Assembly (NCBI GenBank): GCA_003427395.1
Contig: BFEA01000738.1
Span: 141,561 to 175,341, forward strand
DNA from: Chara braunii
Taxonomy: Eukaryota; Streptophyta; Charophyceae; Charales; Characeae
Direction of reading: 5' to 3'
Length of the DNA stretch: 33,781 nt
Part shown: one piece after another, positions 9,639 through 19,440 of the stretch
How positions within the stretch are numbered: position 1 is the first letter of the stretch
Layout: each line of letters starts with the position of its first letter
Translations under genes and position numbers: made by a program
Notes under the pieces: generated by a model
Databases searched by the model: none
The model's input: the letters and a program-made list of their open reading frames with translations, nothing else
What the model was told of the DNA's origin: nothing

Positions 9639-11312
9639 ATGCCAGAGGAGATGGCGGACGGTGGGAGAAAGCTTGTAACGCTCGACGACCTCATTGATGC
9701 ACTGGATATGCGCGAGAGAGCGCCGAACAATGTCCCGAAGGTCGATACATTCCACTTCAAGGGAGAACGGGTGTCCGACTGGCTGGACCTGACGGAGCAA
9801 GCACTGGTGGGGCTGTCAGACGAGGTCAAGTTCCAGCGAGTCGTAAGATATGTCCTTCATAGCCACCATCAGGAAGTGGGCAATGTCGTAGATGCCGCCA
9901 ATGGTAGTTGGGCGAGGTTCAAGGACATGATGCAGAGAAAGTACAGGTTGGGGGATGGCTTGCTAACCATGGCGAATTTGGAGGCCATGAACAAGGATGA
10001 CTTCTCCACGATTGGGGCGTTTGTGCACGAGTTTAAAAGGAAGGTGCGGAAGGTGCACGGGATCTCCGAAGAAACCCAGTATGCCATATTTTTGGGTCTG
10101 CTTACTGGCTCGGAGGCCTCGGAGCTGACGGGTCACCGAGGGGGAAATAAGAAACTCACCTGGGCCATTATCGATGAAGGGGTGGAAGAGGGGAGCCTGG
10201 ACCAGGTGGAGCAGCACCAGGTGCGGCTGCAAAGGCGCAAGAGAAAGGAAAGGGACGCCACCGCATCTGGGACCCCAGGGGCGAAGAGGATCGTCACGGA
10301 CGTATTGGCAGTGCTGGGGTATGATAATGGGGCGGAAGTGAAAAAGAGGGGAGTGATTGTGGCCCAAGGCCGGGCATCGGGGGCAGTGGAAGAGGAGGCT
10401 AGGCGCGAGGACTATGGCGGAGAAGAGACGGGATCCCAGATCCTAACCAAGGCCTAGAGGAAGCAGCGGAATTTACAGGTGGGGGGTCAAGGATCCGAAA
10501 AAGGGCAGGTCCCGCAAGCAATTGCTGCGCCGCCACCTGCTGCCATGACAACGTCAGCGACTTCCGGGCCGTCATGTATGGGGCCGCCGCCGGCTTGTGG
10601 GCATTAGGTGCCGCATTGTCAGCCTACACCCTGGCCCAGTTGTAATCACTGCGCCTCGTGCGGGGGTAGTCAAACTCAGCCCGGGCAAATGGTCCCTTAT
10701 GCGGGCCCAACGGCAAGTATGGATCCCCCGAGCTACCCTGCGGCTCAGGGTCAGTTTGTGGCCCAACCACCTCCCTTCCAACATGCCTTGCAGGTCAGCG
10801 TGGCCGGGGGAGGAAACCAAGGACAAGTCGGACGAGGCAATGGAGGCCGAGGTCAAGGGGGTCGAGGAGGTGGCGACCGAGGCCGGGGAGGAAATGGTGG
10901 GGGTCGCGGGGGTGGTTGGAATGGTCAGAGGGGTCAGAACCAAGGTGGCCGAGGTGGCCAAGAAGGGGGCCAAGGGTACGGAAGGCCCCGCTTTGATTGG
11001 CGAAACGCCACCTGCTGGCATTGTAGCGAGGTGGGCCACACTATACGGTTCTGCCAACGGCGGCGAGATGATGAGTTGGCCGGTCTAATTTCCTCTTGTA
11101 TGGACGGGGATATATACGATAAGTGGGGGGAGCATATCGACCCTAGGACCCCGGGAGGAATCAGGCAAGAAGCTCTTAGGCGAGCGGCAGCAGGGCCATC
11201 GGCCACCCTGGCCATGTTCAGGATGTGGCAGGAGAAAGGAGAGTTGGCTATAAAAGTTGAGGAGATTGTGGGAGATAGCGAGGAGGTCACTCAGCGAAGG
11301 CGGGGACTATAA
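9639..11312 (+). pseudogene. gag: E1 gag, capsid plus nucleocapsid, interrupted by two TAG codons
   Basis: Gag would form the virus-like particle and bind element RNA. The first open part (9639-10457) carries a capsid-type region at residues 35-170, including FHFKGERVSDWLDL and SWARFKDMMQRKYRL. It aligns by eye with the E2 gag segment beginning PCFRGPQVNDFLDEY. TAG codons at 10455-10457 and 10605-10607 interrupt the same frame. The frame then continues through a Gly/Arg-rich, RNA-binding-like tract and one CCHC zinc knuckle, CWHCSEVGHTIRFC (11013-11054), before a TAA at 11310. The start at 9639 is the first ATG after stops. Whether the TAGs are decay or suppressed is unknown; other E1 stops favour decay. 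Confidence 0.8.
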
Positions 11313-12737
11313 GAGAGGAGCCAATAGTCGTCGAATCGGATGATGAGGGGCAGGAAGGCGAAGGAGAGCCGGCCACACTCCTTCTGGGAAGGATGGAAGA
11401 TCTGCTGGAAAAGGTGGGGAGATACCAGCGGAAGTTGCAAGCCCTGTGTGAGGAAGCCCGAAAGTGGGAGGCCAACCTGCCTGAGGTCTTCCTTTATGAC
11501 TCCGGGCCAGAGCCTTCGCCAGGGGAACAAGGGTTCCCAAGAGTGGCAACTGTAGGGACGGGCCCTAGGTCAGGTATGACCTATAGACCCCCACGTCGCA
11601 TGGGAGGGTGCCGCAGGCGGCTAGGACCAGGAGCCAAAATAAGGTTGGGCCTAGTTAAGAGCCCAGTCAGGCGCCCAGTAAGGCACCCCCTCGAAAGGAA
11701 CCGGAGCTTGGACGTAGGAAGGAGGTGGTGGAGGTTCCGGAGGAAGAGGAAGAGGATGACGATGAAGAGGATGAGAGGCCCCGACAAGAGGAGGATCAGC
11801 GGGCGGAGCTGAGAGCCGAAAAGAGGGGGGCCCAGGAGGAGGCTGAGCCAAGCCTGCCCGACAGCGTGCCTAAGAGGAAGAAGTACGTGGTCCGAATGAA
11901 GGAAGACTTTGATGTGGAGCGGATGGTGAACAAACTCCTGGAAAGCCATAATGACTTGATGAACCTAAAGGACATCCTGGCGTCGGCGCCAAGGCTCCGT
12001 GGTGAGTTGAAGGGACGACTGTCGCGAAGGCTGGTGCCAAATGTCCATCTGAGTACGGTCCTGCCTAGAGAGGTGGAGTGGACTGAGGCAGGGACAAGGA
12101 TGGATTCGAAATATGTGGCGTGCAGGCAGGTGGATTTGGTGATAAGGAACCAGAAGTGTACTGGGATGGTGGACACGGGCGCAGAGATGAACATCATCAG
12201 GGAGAAGTAGGCGGTGATGATAGGCATGGAGATCGACCGCTCGGACCATGGGGGCACAGTGTCAATTGTGATTATAGAGATTGGGAAGGTGTGAGCCAGG
12301 ACTTGCTTTTTCCTTATGCCCGATGTCGATCACCCCATCCTTCTGGGGCGGTCGTTCCTGTGCAGGACGGAAATGTTGATCTTCAACAAGCACGACGGAA
12401 TAATGATCTTGCTCCTATGTGACCCGGCGTGTGGGAATTATGAAGTTATCACCTGCCGGAATACGGGGCCGGGGAGCGGGAGGAATAGGCCCAATCTAGG
12501 CTCGTTCACCTTTGAGGAATCAGAAAACGAGTGAAGACGGCTTTGGGAAGTGCCCGAGGAGGAAGATAGGGCTGAGGTGCTGACATTGAGCCTCACGGAT
12601 GTGAATAAGGCCATGGAGGTGGTATCGGCTCACGACATGGCGGATCCGGAGGCCATTAAGGCATTGAGGGAACAAGTTTTGGAGAACCCTCAGGTGGGGG
12701 AGGTGGAGTTGGTGTATCGGCTTCCGTGAGGGAGGGG
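11313..12737 (+). pseudogene. pro: E1 gag-pol linker and aspartic protease, with stops and frameshifts
   Basis: After the gag stop the readable sequence shifts frame twice. Residues beginning MEDLLEKVGRYQRK lie in one frame from 11393. An acidic tract rich in Glu/Asp lies in another from 11725. The protease follows: the catalytic motif MVDTGAEMN has its Asp codon at 12172-12174, and the matching LLGRSFL flap-end motif lies near 12340. A TAG at 12208-12210 and a TGA at 12292-12294 lie between the two motifs, in the same frame. A further segment (12535-12729) is readable up to another TGA. The enzyme family is the retropepsin-like protease that cleaves Gag-Pol. This copy cannot be functional as sequenced. 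Confidence 0.75.
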
Positions 12738-12744
12738 AGGCCCT

Positions 12745-13404
12745 GCGATGGCCCAGGCCCGAGCGACAAGTCGGCTTTTTTTAGGGGTGGGCTTAAGCAG
12801 GGTTCCCAAAGGCGGTACAATACCATAGATAAGAAGTGCCGCCCAGTTCCCATGCTCGTCACAGAGGATGAGGAAGCCTATTACGAGTGGGGGCGAGGAT
12901 TGATACGGCGTATGCGAGAGCATGCGTTGGCCAGGCCGTGCCGTATCAATGACGAGAATGAGGGAGAACTGATAATCGGGGAGCCCGACTTCCTGTCGCC
13001 CCAGGAAAGAGCGTTGATGGTGGGGCTGATGAAGAAAAGGCACCGCGCGTATGCATTCGATGACGATGAGCGTNGCGATGGCCCAGGCCCGAACGACAAG
13101 TCGGCCTTTTTTAGGGGAGGGCTTAAGCAGGGTTCCCAAAGGCGGTACAAGACCATAGATAAGAAGTGCTGCCCAGTTTCCGTGCTCGTCACAGAGGATG
13201 AGGAAGCCTATTACGAGCGGGAGCGAGGATTGATACGGCGTATGCGGGAGCATGCGTTGGCCGGGCCGGGCCGTATCAACGACGAGAATGAGGGAAAGCT
13301 AATAATCCGGGAGCCCGACTTCCTGTCGCCCCAGGAAAGAGCGTTGATGGTGGGGCTGATGAAGAAAAGGCACCGCGCGTATGCATTCGATGACGATGAG
13401 CGTG
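12745..13404 (+). repeat. 330-bp tandem duplication in E1 pol, joined at a single N
   Basis: The segment starting GCGATGGCCCAGGCCC at 12745 repeats at 13075, exactly 330 bp later, directly after the lone N at 13074. I count about 17 substitutions between copies, all in roughly the first 235 bp; the last 95 bp are identical. The duplication keeps the reading frame (110 codons). It covers the linker between protease and RT. The N suggests an assembly join between two element copies rather than a genomic duplication. Confidence 0.9.
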
Positions 13405-14661
13405 GAAGGTTGGATGTGGACAAGATTCCGATGATACGAATCCACACCGTTCCGCATGAGTCATGAAATTTAAGGGGCGCGCGATACCCAAATCCGGATG
13501 AGGAGAAGAAGGTGGTGGACTACCTGGACGGCAAGATGTGGATGCACGTGGCCGAGTATTCCAATGGACCGTATGCGTCACCTTGGTTTTGTTTTATCAA
13601 ACAAAATGGGACGCTAAGGTGGGTGCAGGACTTGCAGCGGTTAAATGCCGTGACGGTGCGGGATGCGGGGGGGTTACCAAACGCGGATGCGCTGTCAGAC
13701 TCGTGCGCAGGGAGGCCTATAATCTCGCTCATAAACCTCTACTCTGGGTACGACCAATTGCCTGTATACCCGCCAGACAGGCCTGTAACGGCAATGCACA
13801 CTCCCAGAGGGCTGATTCATATGGACGTGGCGCCTCAAGGTTGGACGAATGCGGTGGCGATGGTGCAAAGGCATATGATCAGAGCCATCCAGACGGTCAG
13901 TCCACATATCACTCAGCCCTACATTGATGACCTGGCGGTTAAAGGTCCGAAGGAGAAGGAGGAAGACGAAGTGATGCCCGGTGTGCGGCGTTTTGTATGG
14001 AAGCATGTCCAAGACATCGATCAGGTTCTTGGGTTATTGGAGGAACATAACCTGACGGCGATCGGCCCCAAGTCGAAACATTGTATGAGGGAGGCCACGA
14101 TTCTAGGGTTTGTCTGCAATGAGAGTGGGCGGAGGCCTAACGTAAAGAAGACAGATAAGATTCTTGAGTGTCCAGTGCCCTTCCGCTCGATAACGGATAT
14201 GAGGAGTTTCCTTGGGACGTGCAAATTTTGGAGGAGCTTCATGAAGGACTTTGCCATGAAGACGGAACATTTAAGGAAGTTGGTGCGCCAGGATCAAGAA
14301 TGGGTCTGGGGTGAAGACAAGGAAGAGGCGGTCGGTAGGATGAAGGGAGAGTTTAAGGAAGGGGGCTTGGTATTGGGAGCACCAAATTATGAGGCCACGG
14401 AGGAAAGACCATTCGTCATTGAGACGGACGCTGTGCCAACTGCCTTGGGAGGAGTCCTAATTCAGGCAGATACTAAGGGGAAGGAGAGGCCGCTAAGATT
14501 TGAAAGTCGTACCCTCAATACAACTCAGAGGAATTACTTCCAGTTCAAGAAGGAGACGTTGGCGGTACTCCATTGCCTAAGGACCTCCAGAACTATGTTT
14601 TTGGCAAGAAGCTCATCTTGAGGGTGGACCCTACTGCACTAGCATGTTCCCTGAAGAATTA
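13405..14661 (+). pseudogene. pol: E1 reverse transcriptase and truncated RNase H
   Basis: The main open part is 13512-14621. In order it has WFCFIKQNG, NAVTVRDAGGLP, a motif A reading LINLYSGYDQ, MHTPRGL, PQGWTNAVA and the catalytic YIDD (13920-13931). The RNase H start is VIETDA, followed by a KE motif. In motif A the catalytic Asp is Asn (AAC, 13734-13736); E2 has Asp there, so this RT should be inactive. A TGA at 13464-13466 interrupts the frame just upstream, where E2 reads Trp. A frameshift near 14590 precedes GKKLILRVDP, and the domain ends abruptly at the E2 boundary. PQGWTN replaces the usual PFGLTN of Ty3/gypsy RTs. Confidence 0.88.
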
Positions 14662-14669
14662 TACTCCAT

Positions 14670-14861
14670 ATGTCTGATAAAAATTTTTCTACCCTGGATG
14701 AGCTTCATTTTTTGCAGCCTTTCTTGGATCACATGAGAGATTTTGCCTTGAGAATTACCACTGACCAGACTGAGATAAGCTATCTGTTAAAGGTGGTGAA
14801 AGTGGGAACGGGTCTCTCTTCCAAGAAGGATCAACACCGGGCTGTAAATGATGCAATTTGA
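14670..14861 (+). CDS. E2 leader ORF 1, small unrecognised protein with shared module
   Basis: A 63-aa ORF begins at an ATG directly at the E1/E2 junction, so its true N-terminus may be lost. Residues 22-63 carry a pattern, [AV]-L-x-[LI]-x(3)-[QH]-x(2)-[IV]-x-Y, starting FALRITTDQTEISY. The same spacing is seen in the next ORF and in ORFs at 29573 and 30611. DNA between these copies is clearly diverged while the residue pattern is kept, which argues that it is or was translated. No family is recognised and no function is assigned. It overlaps the next ORF by 14 bases, one frame over. Confidence 0.5.
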   Translation: MSDKNFSTLDELHFLQPFLDHMRDFALRITTDQTEISYLLKVVKVGTGLSSKKDQHRAVNDAI

Positions 14862-15117
14862 TTATGAGATTATAGACTTGACTCGATATTTTATGATCCG
14901 GGGTACTATAAAGGGGTATGACAGAAGACTGAATAGGGGTGATGAGAAAGAATTGATTGAAGATTATATAGGAAGGCTGAGAAGGATTGCACTGCCCTTG
15001 ATCACTACCCAATCAATTATTGCTTATACCCTATATGTACAGATCTCTCAGAGGATAGAGCAGACAAGAGAAGAGAGGAACGAGCCTGTATCTCTTGCGA
15101 GAAGAGTAAGAGATTGA
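14848..15117 (+). CDS. E2 leader ORF 2, small unrecognised protein with shared module
   Basis: This 89-aa ORF starts at tandem ATG codons inside the end of leader ORF 1. Its C-terminal half (from about residue 44) begins with IALPLITTQSIIAY and fits the same 13-residue pattern as leader ORF 1. It ends ARRVRD, like the ARRAVRD ending of the ORF at 30608. The N-terminal half (DLTRYFMIRG and following) has no recognised counterpart. It lies immediately upstream of gag, in the position of a 5' accessory ORF. Its function is unknown. It may instead be the N-terminal part of gag displaced by a frameshift. Confidence 0.5.
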   Translation: MMQFDYEIIDLTRYFMIRGTIKGYDRRLNRGDEKELIEDYIGRLRRIALPLITTQSIIAYTLYVQISQRIEQTREERNEPVSLARRVRD

Positions 15118-15179
15118 AGAGCAGAAAAGAAAGAGAACAAGAGTCACAGAAAGAGAAAGTAATACTTGGAAAAAAGTCT

Positions 15180-16232
15180 ATGGTCAAGATGGCAGGGCGA
15201 GCAAGACCAAGTACATCTGTAGGGACCAATGAACAGGCCTTGGTTGGGGTTATACGGGAACCGGTCGAGAGAGTTGATACAATCAAAGGACGGTCAGACA
15301 TTGCAAGAGCGAAGAGGCCAGATGAGAGAATTCCCTGCTTCAGAGGACCTCAAGTTAATGACTTCCTGGATGAGTATGAGTTATTTAGACTCAGTTATGG
15401 CTGGACAGATAAGCAACGGCTTAAACACCTCCTATCTTATTGGGATACTGACTCAAGACTGGCAGTTCTGGAATTAATGGAAGATGCTACTACTTGGGAA
15501 GAAGTCAAGGAGAGACTGAAAAATGAATTTGAGAAAGATTCAAATCCGACCACAACTAAGAATTTACTTAACATCAGAAGAGCTAAATATGACACTTTCA
15601 ACGTTTTTCTTCAGACCTTCATCCGAATAGCAAGAAAAATTCCATATTTGGACGACGCTCAGAGATGTCATATATTTTTGACAAACTTTACTGACACTGA
15701 AAGACAAGCAGTCCTTAATCAAGCTCAACGCTATCCTCTAAGACGGGATGAAATGGTTGCAATCATAAGAACTCTACCTACTGTCTCCCATAAGAAATGG
15801 TCACTGGATCAGATCAGTACTTTGGCCAATGACTGGGAGATTGAGAATGAAATGAATAGAGGAAGCAATTTGACTACTGAGAATATTCTTCAAAAGGTGA
15901 TGGCTAACTTTATGCCTGCAACGCATGCTGTGGATGATAGGGGAAACAAAAAGGCTGAAAGTGAGGAAGATGACGACGATGATGATGACAACGAAAATCA
16001 TGGTAAGAAGGGGGATTCGTCCAGAACCAAAAGGAATGGGAAGAATGGTGATGGAGGAAACAAAGAGAGAAGAAAATATGATGAGCGTCCTAAGAGGAGT
16101 TTTACTTGCTACTATTGTGGAGAAAATGAGCATACTACCACCTACTGCAAGCCATTTGAGGAGGATGTAAGAAGTGGGGTGACAAAGAAAGACGCAATGG
16201 GTCATGTCTGTGATAGCTCTTGGAATAAGTAG
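15180..16232 (+). CDS. gag: E2 gag (capsid and CCHC nucleocapsid)
   Basis: Gag is the structural protein of the virus-like particle. I take the ATG at 15180; the frame is open upstream to at least 15114 without an ATG. A retrotransposon capsid-type region runs from PCFRGPQVNDFLDEY through TWEEVKERLKNEFEKD to about residue 180. An acidic/basic linker with an Asp run follows, then one zinc knuckle, CYYCGENEHTTTYC (16107-16148). A TAG at 16230-16232 ends the ORF, but the same frame continues with DPRHPGG, matching DPRTPGG inside the longer E1 gag. The TAG is therefore either a nonsense mutation or a suppressed gag-pol stop. The ORF is otherwise intact. Confidence 0.88.
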   Translation: MVKMAGRARPSTSVGTNEQALVGVIREPVERVDTIKGRSDIARAKRPDERIPCFRGPQVNDFLDEYELFRLSYGWTDKQRLKHLLSYWDTDSRLAVLELMEDATTWEEVKERLKNEFEKDSNPTTTKNLLNIRRAKYDTFNVFLQTFIRIARKIPYLDDAQRCHIFLTNFTDTERQAVLNQAQRYPLRRDEMVAIIRTLPTVSHKKWSLDQISTLANDWEIENEMNRGSNLTTENILQKVMANFMPATHAVDDRGNKKAESEEDDDDDDDNENHGKKGDSSRTKRNGKNGDGGNKERRKYDERPKRSFTCYYCGENEHTTTYCKPFEEDVRSGVTKKDAMGHVCDSSWNK

Positions 16233-17318
16233 GACCCCCGACATCCGGGAGGTATGAGACTTCTTGCCCTTAAACATGACGAAAAGATGAAGATTAAAAA
16301 TAAGAGAAAGACCAATGTGAATGTTCATTTCCTCACTGAAGACTTGCCTAATGAACCGGTACAAAGAGGAGACGACCCTTATACCATGATTGAACTGTCC
16401 CTACAGTCCTTAACATTGACAGAGTGTGAGTCTAGTGAGACATCAACAAGTAAGTCTCCATTGAGAGGGAACCCTACTTTTAAGAATCCCTCTAGATTAG
16501 TAGAGTCCTCTTCCAATGAAACGACTCATCTCCTGGCTAACATGACGTCATTCCATGGTGATCTACCCCCAGAACTTGTCATAAGACCTAGTGTCAGGGT
16601 CGGTAAAGTAAGAAACTACCAAACTCGTATGACACCTCAAATGATAGAAGAAAAGAAAAGAAAGAAGGCTGAGGAATCACTTATCGACATCCTTGATGAT
16701 CCTGAACCGGGGCGTTCACAGGAAAAGAATGAACACGGGAGAAAGATAAAATTTATTCTCAAGAGTGATTTGGATGACGGGACAATGATTTCTGATGTAA
16801 TTGCTAAGATGCTGGCAGAAATGGAAGTAACACTGTCTTTCAAGGAAGCAATGACACTAGCACCCAAATTGAGAGAAGAGTTGAAAATGTTAATTGAGAA
16901 GAAGAAGATGAAAATTAATTATTTGGGGTCAGTCTTTTCCAATCAAGTGAATAAATCAATACCAGGTTGCAAGATGAGATTTGCAACCATGGGTTGTAGG
17001 CATCTTACAATTCACATTAACCAAGTGAAGATTCTAGCCTTAGTAGATTCTGGGGCAGAGATGATATTTCTTTCACGAAGAACGATGGAAGCGTGTAATT
17101 TATTAATTGACAGACCTGCACAAAATGTACTAAGTAATATTGCAGGAGAGCTGTTCGTGGCAGGGTTTATTGATAATTTGCCTATCAAGGTTGAGACAAT
17201 GACTGTAGAGTTACTGGGTTTTGTAGTACCTAATCTGGATCATGACTGTATCTTGGGAACTCCATTCTTGCATAGGATGGAGGCGGTCCAATTTTTCAGT
17301 CATGAGGGGTCATCCTAG
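16233..17318 (+). CDS. pro: E2 gag-pol linker and aspartic protease
   Basis: This lies in the same frame as gag, across the TAG. It carries a long charged linker, then a retropepsin-like protease. The catalytic motif LVDSGAEMIFLS has its Asp codon at 17046-17048, and the second hallmark ILGTPFLHRM lies near 17260. The protease would process the polyprotein. Spacing and motifs match the E1 protease (MVDTGAEMN, LLGRSFL). The ORF ends at TAG 17316-17318. Reading beyond it needs a frame change to reach the RT frame. Confidence 0.85.
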   Translation, partial: DPRHPGGMRLLALKHDEKMKIKNKRKTNVNVHFLTEDLPNEPVQRGDDPYTMIELSLQSLTLTECESSETSTSKSPLRGNPTFKNPSRLVESSSNETTHLLANMTSFHGDLPPELVIRPSVRVGKVRNYQTRMTPQMIEEKKRKKAEESLIDILDDPEPGRSQEKNEHGRKIKFILKSDLDDGTMISDVIAKMLAEMEVTLSFKEAMTLAPKLREELKMLIEKKKMKINYLGSVFSNQVNKSIPGCKMRFATMGCRHLTIHINQVKILALVDSGAEMIFLSRRTMEACNLLIDRPAQNVLSNIAGELFVAGFIDNLPIKVETMTVELLGFVVPNLDHDCILGTPFLHRMEAVQFFSHEGSS

Positions 17319-17691
17319 ATCAGTCTACAGGATCCTGAGACTGCTAAAAACAGATCTTTTTGGTCTGTACGAAAAATGATTTCAAGCATCAACTATCTGC
17401 TAACTCAATCAGGAGGGAGGAATCTGCTGAAAGGGTTAGGAGACTAAAGGAGGAAGGGAAACGAGAAGCAAAAGAAGAGATTTAAGTGAGAATCAATCAA
17501 GTTTCGAAGATAATGAGAGCCCTTGGTAAACTCGAGGATGAAGACGGGCAAATTGAAGCCTTCAAGAAAGCTGTGGAAATTGCTAAGGAAGGGAAGATGA
17601 AATTGAGATTTGCATCGACTCACCTTTTTTTAGGAAAATAGTCACTTGGTCGAAAATAAAATACAAACTAAATGGGGTAAAAAAAAACCCA
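17319..17691 (+). pseudogene. E2 broken linker between protease and RT
   Basis: Short readable pieces occur in changing frames: up to a TAA near 17446, then a Lys/Glu-rich helix-like piece broken by another TAA near 17485. They correspond in position and character to the E1 segment 12535-12729. At least one indel is needed to join the protease frame to the RT frame that opens at 17692. Confidence 0.55.
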
Positions 17692-18837
17692 GTGACGGTC
17701 TTAATAGAAAAGGATTATGATGAAGCATTGGAAAATGAGAGACAAATCATAAGAGCATTGGGGGAATCAGCAAAACTGGACAACAGGGTCACCAGAGAAA
17801 GGTTTGACACAATGAAGATAGGCTCGGATGAGTTTAGGTTTGACACAATGAAGATAGGCTCGGATCAGTTTATCCTGCCTAAAGAGAAAGAATATATCTT
17901 CAGGATGTGTCAGAAATTCTAAGGTGCTTTCTCCTTCAATGATGAAGAGAGAGGACGGTTAGATGTGGACATGATCAAGATGACCAAGATTTGGACATTT
18001 GATCATGTTCCATGGAATGCTAGACCAACTAAGTATGCCCTAAAGGAGGAAGCGGAAGTAGTAAAGTACCTTGGCAAGAAAATTGCATCCAATGTTGCTG
18101 AACCTGCTGATGGACCATATGCTAACCACTGGTTTTGTTTTTGGAAACGAGGGGGCGGGTTAAGATGGATACAGAATCTTCAGAAGCTCAATTATGTGAC
18201 GGTACGTGATGCATGTAGTCTTCCTGATGCTGATCTCCTCGCTGAATCCTTTGCTGGTCGATGTATTTATTCCCTAGTTGACCTGTATTCTGGCTATGAT
18301 CAGTTCCCTATTGATCCCACTAGCCGACCGATGACTGTCATGCACACGCCAAGGGGGCTTGTTCAGATGTGTGTGGTACCTCAGGGATGGACTAACGGAG
18401 TGGCGGTGGTTCAAAGAGATATGATCAAGGTCATGCAAGACATCTCTCCTAAAATAATCATTCCCTATATTGATGATAATCCTGTAAAAAGACCCTTGGT
18501 AAGAGATGAGACTTTGGTCGCAGGGGGAGTCAGAAAGTTTGTCTGGGAACATGCTGAAGGAGTAAAGATGGTCCTAGAAAGACTTCGAAAGTATAATCTG
18601 ATTGCCAGTGGGTCAAAGTCTCTTCTCTTCCGACCAGAAATGATAATCTTGGGCTTCAGATGGTTCTCCAAGGGTAGGAGCCCAAATCCCAAGAAGATAG
18701 ACAAGATCTTGAACTGGTCGCTGCCTCTCAAGAGAGTAACAAACGTCAGGAGCTTCTTGGGAGTCTGTGGATTCTGGAGGATATTTATTCCTCATTTTGC
18801 TGCCCTTGCAGAGCCTCCGAGAAAAATGGTAAGATAA
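17692..18837 (+). pseudogene. pol: E2 reverse transcriptase with in-frame TAA
   Basis: RT copies element RNA into DNA. The frame opens at 17692 with a linker carrying a 36-bp in-frame duplication (17800-17871). It is interrupted by TAA at 17920-17922 and resumes with DEERGRLDVD, a string shared with E1. The core motifs are WFCFWKRGG, VTVRDACSLPDAD, motif A YSLVDLYSGYDQ with the catalytic Asp at 18280-18282, MHTPRGL, PQGWTNGVA, YIDD at 18466-18477 and the thumb region VRSFLGVCGFWR. All polymerase catalytic Asp residues are present, unlike E1. A TAA at 18835-18837 separates RT from RNase H in the same frame. Confidence 0.9.
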
Positions 18838-19440
18838 GGGGCTAACTTAGCATGGAATCATAAAAGACAGACTCCAGCAAAAACGTTGAAAGAAAAACTA
18901 AGAGACGATGGTGTAGTGCTGGGAGTGTCATATTATGATGAGGAGGAGACAAAAGCTTTCATCATTGAGGCTGATGGAGGACCAGTGGCTCTGGGTGGAG
19001 TGCTTATACAGAAAGATGAAAATGAGAGAGAAAGACCCTTAAGATTTGAAAGCAGGACCATCAATTCTACTGAAAGAGGCTACACCCAATTCAGGAAAGA
19101 GCTACTATCAATCATCCATAGCCTCAGGTGATTCAGGCACTACGTCTTGGGAAGGAGATTCATCCTGAGGACTGATGCATCTGCCGTAATAGGTGCCATT
19201 AAAAAGCACCAACAGGTAGATCCAACGGTCAGCAGATGGATCGCCTTCATCTGGGCATATGATCTTAAGCTGGAAAAGATCCCCACTGAGAAGAACAGAG
19301 CGGATGGCCTAAGCCGGATTGAGTGGCGAGAAGAAGAAGAACGATATGTGAATGGAACAATTGAAGAATTTGCCTATGTTGATAATTTCCTTAATGAAAA
19401 AGATGATAAAGATTATGAGGCACCATGCTCTTACAAGTGA
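18838..19440 (+). pseudogene. E2 RNase H domain
   Basis: RNase H degrades the RNA strand during reverse transcription. In frame with RT, it shows the first acidic site in IIEADGG (Asp codon 18973-18975) and RPLRFESRT. The RKEL Glu, LRTDAS and RADGLSR follow, so the D-E-D-D set is present. A TGA at 19129-19131 splits the domain just before FRHYVLG, and a TGA at 19438-19440 ends this piece. The same frame continues to the integrase through an acidic linker with one more TGA at 19759. Confidence 0.85.

Larger units (their letters stand above)
9620..14669 (+). mobile_element. Ty3/gypsy-type LTR retrotransposon E1, decayed and 3'-truncated
   Basis: The coding order is gag, protease, reverse transcriptase, RNase H, all on the plus strand. 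It breaks off inside RNase H near 14665 and has no integrase and no 3' LTR. GC content is visibly higher than in E2. At least two in-frame TAG codons in gag, one TAG and one TGA around the protease, a TGA before RT and several frame changes show it cannot encode a full polyprotein. Its RT resembles that of E2 (WFCF, VTVRDA, SGYDQ, MHTPRGL, PQGWTN, YIDD) but is far from identical. Confidence 0.9.

Noticed and set aside
10572-11057. ORFs antisense and frame-shifted to E1 gag
   Set aside because: They shadow the Gly/Arg-rich nucleocapsid coding sequence; the plus frame with the CCHC knuckle is the real one.
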